A stretch of 64,000 nt of DNA, from assembly GCF_037975245.1 (NCBI RefSeq), contig NC_092568.1, positions 33,078,501 to 33,142,500 of the forward strand. The letters run 5' to 3'. This stretch comes from Apostichopus japonicus (taxonomy: Eukaryota; Echinodermata; Holothuroidea; Aspidochirotida; Stichopodidae). A program made the translations under genes and the position numbers. Positions within the stretch are counted from its first letter, which is position 1, and each line of letters starts with the position of its first letter. Under the pieces are notes generated by a model, which was not told where the DNA came from, ran no database searches, and was given only the letters and a program-made list of their open reading frames with translations. Of this stretch, positions 22,841 through 33,448 are shown one piece after another.

Positions 22841-25800
22841 AGGCACGCATGCTTGTATGTCGATTAAAAGCCAGCCTTAAGTTATCAAGAAAAATACGTA
22901 CTATTGACGAAGAATAAATGCCCAGTTACAAGCGTTTGTAATTTCACCCCCCCCCCCCTCTCTTGTTTCCTATCTATTAAAATATATCTTTGTTATTCTT
23001 ACGCTTGATTACATATAGTGCTATAATTAGGCAATTTGTCAATGTACTCGTTTTTATACTATCCGGATATTGTGATTCTATATCATCTTCTATCTAATAG
23101 TTGTATTTTATTTGTGATTTGATGATGCACACATCCCAAATCAATACAAACATGCTTGTAACAAATGTTTACTATCGGTAATGCACAATACAATAACCCC
23201 GGATCCCATAATCAACAACGGGAACTGGGGTTCCCATGGACAATGAGAATACGCGGTCTTCGTTTGGGAACCTTTTCTGAATCATGGCGTTAAAAAAAAA
23301 AAAAACAAGGGTAGCTACGGATGCCTATACAAGTCGTAATTCTTCATTTATTTAAAAAAAAAACTTTATTTGCCGTTATCTTTGTCAAAATAATAAAACC
23401 TTCCTCATAACAGTGTTTTCTAGAGCCCTCCTTTACCGAATACCTGTATGAAGTAAATTCTTGGTGTGTTACGTTTGAGAATTCAGAATTTACAAGGTGT
23501 TGCAATGGTCGAGAAGTCGATTATTTTCCAACGCAGATATATCAATATTTGCGTATATGTTTAAGATATGTCATAGGAGATACACCTACACCTCTGCTTC
23601 CTTCCTCGCCCACCCCAGAGCCGTATATACGGCTCTGGCCCACCTCAGAGCCGTATATTATAAGGCTCTGGCCCACCCGAACCACCCACGCTGGCCCACC
23701 CCAACCACCCACGCCCTCCATTTAGGACGTCTACGAACCGGAGCAGGGAAAGTGTTATTTTCGTACTGAAGTTTGTTGTACCCAAGTAGAACCAATTTGG
23801 TAGTAGTTCTACCCACAGCCGGCCTATACATGATAAAGACAAAATAAATCAAAAACATGAACACGTACTGTACTATACCTATACTATGCAGGTCACATAT
23901 GTACTAACATAAACCAGTCTTGATGTTTATGTGTGACATTATCGGTAATATACGACATGATTTGCGTAGGAAATTGTTACAAGTTATTATACTACAGAAT
24001 ACAAGGGCGCCGGGTATAAAGATCACACTGAATAAATGATCAAATGTATTTGCCTCACCAATCTGAAACTCTTGCATGCGGCTCTGGTGTATGGGTATAT
24101 ATTGAGTTATCAATATATTGTTTTACAATATTGTTGTATATTTATTAGCACAGTGTTACATATGAGTATGTGAATTGGGTGTTACTACTCGGCATTCACA
24201 GAGATCAGTGAATTATTGGTGTAATGGGTCACTGAAACAACACACCGTGCCATCAGGGGCGTCGATATATAGCCAAGCCGAGCTTTATATCACTGTGCTC
24301 CCTATTGAACTCTTCATTTCCCTAAAGTATGCATAGAAAATGAGAATATATTATTCCCGTCTCATATTTCTTCGCCCCCCCCCCTCCAAAAAATATTATA
24401 CGGTTTCGATGCTTTTTCCGGACAGGTCCCACCACCCCACCCCCCCCCCCGACTAAATATCGTCAAAAGAAACACTCTATTTAATGACGTCAATTAATAT
24501 CCTGCATTAGTTACACATTGTGCACAGCGACCGGAATTTGGTAGACTTATTGCAAACACGAACGTAAACTGCTGCTTCCCATAAATATGACGTCATCATG
24601 ATAATCAACTAACCTTAACACATTGTTCAGTATATAAACATGAGTATATATACATAATGTAGTAAATTGCTATAAACATGAACAGATATGATCATGAATT
24701 ATTCTCGTTAGTTCCTTAATTCTTCATATTTGACATGTCATAATTTTAGTAATATTTTCATTCCTCCACTAGGATATTTCTCCTCCCTTCTGCTTCCTCT
24801 ACATTAGTTTACAGTTACAGCGATTGTACTATATAATGACCCGGGTCATCACATCACCTTGTCTGACATTTCCATCTTAAACCTTTCTTCAACAGACATG
24901 AAATATACACAGTTTACCTGTTATCAAAATAGAAACCAGCATCAAGATCATAGCAATGAGGAAATTGCACCGTTAAGCAACTACAGATGCGTCAGTTTGT
25001 TGATTTGTTATGTTTCTTTATACAGTCATTAATCACAGGGGTACCATGAATATGTAAAGAAGTTTTCACTGACTACATATGTTGTCATGTTAGAAGTTGG
25101 ATGTTGGATTTTGAGAGCCTCGGGTTGGTCCCGAGGGCAATTATATTGACGGGTCCCCTTAAAGATGTCTTCCCCCCTTTCCTAAAATATTTGATGAAAA
25201 CTGAGAATAGACCTTAATTAATTATCTATCCCGTTTTCGCCCCTCCCCCATTTGACACCGGTGAGTATAGATTCTTACCCTCATCATCCTCTTTTCAGGC
25301 CTGTGCAGAAACCATAGTTTTGGTTCAAAGGCGCACCATACTGTTAGTGAATGGTGGTTTCCATAACGAGTTTATAGTCTTTATGGAAAATCCCCTTATA
25401 CGATGCCCAAACCCCCCAAATGAATATTAACTACGGATACCTTTACAAGTCATCTAATTTCACATAATTCATCCCGTTCTTCATATACAACAGAACACTA
25501 TATGACGATTGCTGCATATCTTTACTAGATCCACATGCTTACACCATTATAATGTTTGCCTAAGCTAATGAAGTTACATTAGTGACATCAGAATAGATAC
25601 AATGCCTAGTGGGACGAGAACTGTCCCAAAGAAATCTAACAACACTTGGCATGTACGTGAGACATACCGTAGCATTTGGGATATCCGTATGTCTGGGCCT
25701 TCACTTAGGGCACTTTAGGGTAGAGAAAGTGTTATCAAATGCAGTGATACGCTTCAATAAGAATCAGTTAACTGAAACTAACTGAACCAGTAAAATATGC

Positions 25801-25960
25801 TACTAAACGGTATCCGTAGATGACAACGCACCAGTGGTTTAAAGGGTCGAACAATGGCTTCTACGGATGTTTCTTGCCCCATATATATTCTTATAAACTT
25901 TGCTTATCGGTTTACAATGTGTGTACAATGTTTACACCATCCCATCAGAAATAACATTTA
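22841..25960. other. Intergenic, no gene recognised
   Basis: It contains C-runs at about 22947, 24374 and 24440 and the palindromic cluster described separately at 23610-23715. No coding exon is recognisable. Confidence 0.45.
23610..23715. repeat. Palindromic AGAGCCGTATA repeats and GGCCCACC tandem units
   Basis: A perfect 22-bp palindrome (half-site CAGAGCCGTAT) is followed 14 bases later by a second, imperfect one with the same half-site (CAGAGCCGTATATTATAAGG). TGGCCCACC / CCAACCACCCACG units then repeat. The reading as an ORF is incidental. Confidence 0.7.
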
Positions 25961-25968
25961 GAGGCCAA

Positions 25969-26108
25969 TTAACCCACTCCAATCGCCCAATCCACTCCCC
26001 TCTCCCATTCCACTCCCCCTTCCAATCTACTCCCCTCTCCAACCCCAAAGTCTTCCAACCAACTCCTCTCACCCAATCCACTCCCCTCTCTCAACCCACT
26101 CCAATCTC
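25969..26108. repeat. CCACTCCCCTCTCC-type simple repeat
   Basis: Degenerate CCAATC / CCACTCC / CCTCTCC units with strong strand bias (C-rich on plus). It ends at the tRNA-like repeat. Confidence 0.8.
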
Positions 26109-26113
26109 CCAAA

Positions 26114-26318
26114 AAGCTTCCAGCCTCCACGGGATTCGAACCCGGGCCACCCGCTTTATATGCGGACACCCTAACGACTAGGCTTTGGACGCTGATTGTA
26201 AGTCCAGAGATTCGAAACCGGTAAGGAAGGTCGTAATTCCACTGTATTGTAGGCGATAGTCACCTGTATCGAACAATACTAGTTCTGTTTTGGTGACATA
26301 TTTGCCCTACTCTAGAGA
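26114..26318 (-). repeat. tRNA-derived repeat, copy 1
   Basis: On the minus strand this reads CCTAGTCGTTAGGGTG (box A-like), an anticodon-type hairpin CCGC-ATATAAA-GCGGG, and GGGTTCGAATCCC (box B / T-arm). The following plus-strand body (AACAATACTAGTTCTG, TTTTGGTGACATAT, CCCTACTCT) recurs in copy 2. No acceptor stem pairs and the loop would give an AUA anticodon, so I call a tRNA-derived repeat rather than a tRNA gene. Confidence 0.65.
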
Positions 26319-26486
26319 TCAACATGATGCTAACTAACTCGAAATCATTTGTGATTCCTAAAGCCGGATCTCGAAAGAGACACTTTGAACAGACTTTATG
26401 TTAATGAAATGGAGGTAAACGACAAAGGCAAATATATATCTAAAATTGAAAACGTAATGAGTTGGAAAATCCAGAACAGTGAAAAA

Positions 26487-26665
26487 ACTTCCAGCCTCCA
26501 CCGGGATTCGAACCCGGGCCTCCCGCTTTATATGCGGACATCATAACCACTAGGCTATGAACGCTGATTGTATGTCCAGAGGTTCGAAACCGGTAAGGAA
26601 GGTCGTTATTCACCTGTATCGAACAATACTAGTTCTGTTTTGGTGACATATTGCCCTACTCTGGA
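26487..26665 (-). repeat. tRNA-derived repeat, copy 2
   Basis: Same arrangement as the copy 370 bases upstream, with minus-strand CCTAGTGGTTATGATG and GGGTTCGAATCCCGG. The body is shorter by roughly 30 bases. The direct orientation and short distance suggest a local tandem duplication or a tandem SINE array. Confidence 0.65.
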
Positions 26666-26666
26666 G

Positions 26667-26766
26667 TATATATATATATATACATACATACATATATACA
26701 TACATACATATATATATACACATATATACATCATACATATATATATATACACATATATATACATAC

Positions 26767-26797
<31 letters not shown>

Positions 26798-26863
26798 GCC
26801 TACATATATATACACATACATACATATACATATATACATACACACACATATATATATATATAC

Positions 26864-26912
<49 letters not shown>

Positions 26913-26991
26913 CATATATATACACATACATACATATACATATATACATACACACACATATATATATATATATACATACATACATATATAC

Positions 26992-27075
<84 letters not shown>

Positions 27076-27076
27076 G
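26667..27076. repeat. TA / CATA microsatellite, about 400 bp
   Basis: Alternating TATA and CATACATA tracts. Long ORFs rich in Tyr, Ile and His on both strands are produced by the dinucleotide repeat and are not genes. Confidence 0.95.
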
Positions 27077-28290
27077 ACAACCCCCTTACCAGTAAACTAT
27101 TATGATTTTACATTACCTTGGTGATGTCATATACCTATAAAAGTAATAGACGTTTCGATATGACTCTATAGGTATTTTTTGATACATACCACAATTACAC
27201 GACAGCGTTTGTTCTACTCACCTAATTTTATCAAATTACGTTACCTGACTTCTCAACAAGAGTAACAATATTGTCCTCTGATCAAACACAGGAAGTACAG
27301 ATACAACCTGTTACACCATCAAACAAATGTAGGTCATATTGCCTGTAAAAGGAAATGGCACCACCGTTATGATATTATGGTAAAAAATGCAAACAATCGC
27401 AGCAAAGGTCTTGTGTACACAATTCACGTGCATTGGCAATCGTCTGTTTAGTTGAGAATTCAACGCGTGAGCGACCGGTCATGACAGAATAAATCATTTT
27501 TTTTTTAACCGTTGTTGTCATTAATGGCAATTTTTTACGGAAGCTTACATTTGGACAACCGGCGTGGACTTCATTTAGAGAATAACGTAACCGGAAAGTC
27601 GAACGGGCACATGTTTGTGTGATAAAGGGGGTGGTAGAGACTGGTATAGGTTGACTGTGATCAGAAAAGACCTGAACCGATCAAAATAAATTGTGGCTTA
27701 AAATTACCAGCAGGCAAGCAAATTTGCTAAAACTAAAAAGCCAGTAAAGTTGAAAATGATCTTTTCGAGAGAAAAAAAGAGGTAAATAGGGTCTACACTA
27801 AATTATTTGTTAAATCTCGTGCAGATATATAAAGTACCCAACTTGCTTTTTTTTATTTTTATATATATATTATCTCTGTTTGATCCCTGTTTAGAAATGA
27901 ATTTAAAAAAGGGCGAGGCTAGGTGAAGTTGGGCATTCACCCTAGGCTATTGATATTCACCCTAGCCTATGATATTAATAACCTATACCATAGCCTGTTT
28001 TTTTCACAGATTCATTTTCATATGATGCTACCTGCAACACACACATACGCAAACTTGTTGTGTATTTTATTAGCTACAACCGATGGCATTTCCCTTTATT
28101 CTAACCCTTTGCCTGGACAACCGATGACTAATATTCTCTATTGTCGACAACTGGTGACAGGAATTTCTGTTGTCCCATGGCACCAGTTGTGAGGCCTAGA
28201 CATGTACATGTGCACCCACACACAAACAACCACTACGTAATGGTGATATTCACAAACACCCTATACTGACAAGACGCAATTTACCAAATT
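27077..28290. other. Intergenic, no gene recognised
   Basis: AT-rich. It includes an inverted CCTATA...TATAGG pair at about 27133-27172. No supported exon. Confidence 0.4.
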
Positions 28291-28300
28291 GCCTGGAGAT

Positions 28301-28860
28301 TTTAATCGTCTTTTGCAATCCGAATAGTGACGTATAACAAGCATATGAAGCGCTTCCACCGCTTACTGCGTAATTCTATTTATATATCATTTTCAACGTA
28401 TTGATATTTATATATCGAGGATTCCCCTTGGCACTGTCTAACAAATTCGCGCAGAACATACTACGGATGCTTTTACAGATCATGACGAAGTGCAGGGTTG
28501 TATAAGTTTATGCATGTATCTAGTAGGATGGTTTTGCAATAGTTGGGTCAATGTTCCTGAAGAGTAAAGTTACTACTACATTCGGCAGGTTCATGCAAGG
28601 CGCACCTTAATCGTCTTATGCAATCCGAATAGTGACGTAATAATCATAATGAAGTTTCCACGATAGCCTACTGCATTGATAACTTATATAACGCAATTCT
28701 ATTTCAATATCATTTTCAACGTATTTTATATTTATATATCAAGGATTCCCCTTTTCATTGTCGGACAAATTCACGCAGAACATACTACGGATGCTTTTAC
28801 AGATCATGACGAAGTGTAGGGCTATGTAGGCTAATGAATGTATGGAGTAGGATGGTCTTG
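28301..28860. repeat. Direct duplication of about 240-250 bp
   Basis: The blocks 28301-28541 and 28608-28860 share TTAATCGTCTT, GCAATCCGAATAGTGACGTA, CATTTTCAACGTATT, GGATTCCCCTT, CATACTACGGATGC and ATCATGACGAAGTG in the same order. They differ by small indels, including about 20 extra bases in the second copy. This is an old local tandem duplication in noncoding DNA. Confidence 0.8.
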
Positions 28861-31800
28861 CCAGTTGGCTTAATGATGCAAGTTCATGTATGGCGCACAA
28901 TTCTACCACCCTCCGCCCTCCCACCCGGGCCCCTCCACTTTTTGTGACCTCGCTATGGCGTATACCACCGTAAACATACACACTTTGCTATAATGGCATA
29001 TAGGTGTTTCAATTAGTATGTAAAGTGTCCACCATCGTTTTGAGTTTGGCTCCAAATATATACCGTGGGAATTATTTACCCCTTTTCTGACCAATGAGCT
29101 TCCACTCTGATATGACGTATGTGCAGCCCCGTAGCCTGCCCCTCCCCACCTGGAGACTCTAGTATCCACGCCCCCCCCCCCCCCGTTTGTGCCAACACCA
29201 TATGTACAAAAACTTCACAACTTACAGGACAAAAATATTGCCCCCTCCTTGAATTGTTGGTGACTCAAATTCAGAATTCCTGTCTAAAGAACCTGCACGG
29301 GTAGATTATGTGCCAAGTCCAAGTTTATAATTCGTTGGGTTACCAAGTACGCGTCCCGTTACTTTTCAAAGTCCTAATCCTTGGTGAAGTCCTCGATGGC
29401 CGAGTCAAAGTTTCCGCGTTGTTCTTGATTGTTGCCCAATAACATTGACAAAGAGCCATTAATTGTATCATAATTAAATTAAGGCGAAATCTGAGAAAAC
29501 ACTACTGAAAATTAAAAACGAAAAATATGTGTTGTTCATGTGCTTGCACAGTTTCTATTTTTGGTAGGTCCGCTAACCCCCTTAAGATCAATTATTTTAC
29601 TTGCGACTTTCGGATGCCACAGGGCAAATTCCCCATGGGAAAAGTAAATGTATTTTGAAGTGATGAATGGGCAAACTTAAATTGACATCAACCTCCCCCC
29701 CCCCCCGCCCTCTCATCCTCCGTTGACTATGATAATTACTCTCACTATGCCGCTCAAGTTATCTTAAAGCTGCAATTTGCGTTTTGCTACAATTTGGTGG
29801 TACCAAAAAAAAAAAACAATCACTTACTCCAAAATCAAACGAAGGTAAACTTTCAATGTTTGCGAATGGAACAATATTAAAATTAGAGGGACGCAGAATG
29901 GTTGCTTTTTAACTAATTCATGAAGAGCGGTGAAATGGCTGTAATCGTACATACCTGTGGATATATCAGTGTGGATGAAGGTGGCAGTGGGGAGGCTGGG
30001 GGGGGGGGGTGAAGGGGTGGTAATATTTGGTGAATATAAAATGGCTTCGTCAGAGTGAGTTGCAATCAAACGCAAGATGAACTCGTACTCACATACGATT
30101 GTCTTCCAACTTCACATGCTTCTTTAAGAGTGTGTTTTGCTTAAAAATAAACATGAGACTTGAACAAGTATACTCTTAAGACTAGTTTGATTATTCAACC
30201 AACAAGTACCAAAAATGTGTACTTTCTGGGAGGAATTTGACGAATATTTCTCTTTGCGTGTTCTGTAAAATGAATCTATTAGAAGAGACTATTATTAAAC
30301 TTTTATTTCGAGATTGCAAACCCCCAAAAAATTAATCATTTTCATCGTGGAATAATATATAATAATATGTTAGCTCAACTTATTTTTTTTTTTCATTCTC
30401 AGGGTTATTGCTATATCATTTGGTTACAATCTGTATTTTTTAACACGTGTACAATTTGTTAATTTTCCATTTTTTTGTGACGAATTTGCAAGAAAAAGTT
30501 ATTTCTCTGAATATTTTATTAAAACTCAATTTATGTTAGAAAAATGACAAATGTCTTCTGACGGGAAAGTTCTTGTCCCGATAGCGTATGGATGATTAGA
30601 AACTGTATTAAACAATTACAACATTATTAATTCCACTGGTTCGAGCTAATCTTTATACTTTACTTCTTGTTTTTAAGGATTTAGGGATTTCTGATGTTTG
30701 TAAATGACCTATGTTGATCAAAGACAAAGAAATGAAATAAAATATGGATGAAAAATCAGAAATAATTAAGGTTTCTATCAAATATAGTATGGGATGGTAT
30801 AATGGTACAAATAATGGAAAAGACACAATGAAACACAAACCGTTCAATATTGCAAGAATGTTTAAATAATTAAAATATTGTTGTGGTTTAGTCAAGTTTA
30901 ATTTGAAATGAAATTATGATATTCCACATTATGACAATGCCAGACAGAGTATGGAGAATGTAGATAAATAGTTTTATCCCTGAAAAACTCATTAATTTCA
31001 TTACAATTATTCTTATTACTTATTCTCATTACTTATTCACTGAGTTGTAAGAAAAAGTTCAGTAGAAGAGATACAGATTAGTTCACGTAATACAGAAATT
31101 GTTATGAACCTCAACCTGTGAGTTTATTTATATTATTTCATGAATCAAATGAGCTCACTAAATAATCGATATAATCCTTAAATTGTTTAAAACTTGATTT
31201 CAATTTTTTTTTGAAAAAACCAACGGTTACCTCTAAATCTCTTTGATAACCAGAAACCGCAAAAATAAATTGCTTTTCACTGCTTATACCAGTGGAGATA
31301 TTTATATTCATGGAGATATAAAGCCAAACAATTTTTATCTTGTATGATTCCAATGATATCGCATGAATAACAAGAACAACCTACCCCCACCCCCCTCCCC
31401 GCCTCCAATCCCCAGCTGTTCCTTCCCTACCCTAAAATCAAACTCATAAACAAAAATTGAAGATATTAAAAAGGACATCAAACTTTTCAAAGTGAGGTTA
31501 AAAGTATATGGACACCTATGGAAAACATCATCATAATCACTCTAATAGGCATTAGAAATCTTGAAAATAGCTGCAACTCCCATCAAAATCCATCACAGAT
31601 TGACCATTTTATAATTCTTCCCTTAACTCTAGTTTCATTTATGAATAAACATTAGCTAATTATAGACATTGATGATGTAAATGGAGTGACCGCTTAATTT
31701 TATGTTATGTTATCCCTTTGTTCTCACAACCTTGTTTCAAGGACACTGAACACAAGTTTGTGGCCTAAGGGGTTGTTATGAAATACTTTGTCTTCTTTGA

Positions 31801-32955
31801 AAAGAGGAACATCACATTATTCAAATGATATATGTCGGCTTGTAATTTTAGGGGTAAACTTATTCAGGGCAAAAAATAAGGAATTCTGACGAACGCTACA
31901 CTCCACGTCATAGATTTGCACATATTTAATGCATTTCCGAGATTCATCAAAACGAAAAGAGTTCTCCAAAAAATTTCAACAGAGTTTGAATGAGAATATC
32001 ACACACAGCAAATGTACTGAATATTGGGCAAATTGGCTAGGTGTCTGCATTACTAGTAACTGACCCATTGAGGTAATCAGAGGAAAGCCTTTCAGATGAA
32101 ACGGAAATGGACAAGGCTTTGATCTTGTAATTGTTATTCAAGGCCACACTCCCTCTTAACATGCTATATTGTATGCATAAACTCGCTGCTATTTATTGAG
32201 AACCAAATCTCCTAGGCTGGTCGTTAAAGGGATACTCAAGTGGCTCAATTTGATTGCTTGAAACAAACTTGCTGGAAATGTTTGGTTTTTGCACCACCTG
32301 GAGGTCAATACTTCATCCTCATTAGGCAATTTTGTACATGGTAGAAACATGATTTTTTTTTCCAATTTGTTGAATTCTTTTTGCAAATGGCAACAGCAGA
32401 ACGAATGTGGTTATCATGGCTGAAAATGCTTTTCATTTCCCCTTGTAATATTTAAAATAATTTATCCACAGAGGTAAATGTTTTCTACAAAAATATGCAA
32501 TTGGAATGAAATGTTAAATACTGAGCACATAGACAGCTATTAGTAAATCTACCACCATGTCTAGGACAAATCAACTGGAAAATTGTAATAGGAAAGAAAG
32601 AAATGTGTATGTAAGAACACTTAGCGTAAATGATATTACATATCACCTGTCTTAACGTGATGTTTTGGCCTGTCAAAATTAGCTTACATCTACCATAATG
32701 ACATTACATACCACCTACTGAGATCCACTTCCTGTCTTAAAGGGATGTATCAGCCAGACAAACTAGGTAATACATTCAATAAACCATAATTTCAAGTTTA
32801 AAGTGACATGATATGGAGATGGTTTACAAGATGAAGATGGTTTTCAAGTAAGTTTTTAAGCAGAATATTTTTGTCTTTCTGTCATAAAAGTGTTTTCATA
32901 GGCTGCCATCACTTGCTTGCACAAGCACCTGAGTTCATATGTGGTGACCACAGCC
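28861..32955. other. Intergenic / TFB2M downstream region, no gene recognised
   Basis: Four kilobases without a recognisable exon. C-runs lie at about 29168 and 29697 and a G-run at 30000. A minus-strand AATAAA (TTTATT at 32192-32197) could be a distal poly(A) signal for TFB2M, but it is 1.25 kb past the stop. Confidence 0.4.
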
Positions 32956-32959
32956 AAGA

Positions 32960-33447
32960 CTGATTGGTATGATGTCTTTTCACATCTTGATTGGTACGAT
33001 GTCTTACCACATCTTGATTGGTATGTCTTACCACATCTTGATTGGTATGATGTCTTACCACATCATGATTGGTATGTCTTACCACATCCTGATTGGTATG
33101 TCTTACCACATCTTGATTGGTACGATGTCTTACCACATCTTGATTGGTATGATGTCTTTCCACATCATGATTGGTATGTCTTACCACATCCTGATTGGTA
33201 TGTCTTACCACATCTTGATTGGTACAATGTCTTACCACATCTTGATTGGTATGTCTTACCACATCCTGATTGGTATGTCTTACCACATCTTGATTGGTAC
33301 AATGTCTTACCACATCTTGATTGGTATGATGTCTTACCACATCATGATTGGTATGATGTCTTACCACATCTTGATTGGTATGTCTTACCACATCTTGATT
33401 GGTATGATATCTTACCACATCTTGATTGGTATGTCTTACCACATCTT
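32960..33447. repeat. 24/27-bp minisatellite immediately downstream of the TFB2M stop
   Basis: About 19 units of TCTTACCACATCTTGATTGG plus TATG or TATGATG. Two unit lengths, 24 and 27 bases, are interleaved. Both are multiples of three, so long ORFs appear in two plus frames and one minus frame. The array runs to within a few bases of the TFB2M stop codon (33449-33451), which itself sits in a degenerate unit. I read it as 3' UTR or flank and not as a gene. Confidence 0.9.
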
Positions 33448-33448
33448 A

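Noticed and set aside
26114-26600. Functional tRNA genes on the minus strand
   Set aside because: The acceptor stems do not pair, the anticodon would be AUA, and the copies share non-tRNA flanks as SINEs do.
26606-27124. Long ORFs of Tyr/Ile/His on both strands
   Set aside because: They are translations of a TA/CATA microsatellite.
27133-27172. Inverted CCTATA repeats around CGAAACGTC as a hammerhead
   Set aside because: The minus strand has GAAAC but no CUGANGA box at the required position.
32960-33447. CRISPR array
   Set aside because: The repeats are contiguous with no unique spacers and the genome is eukaryotic.
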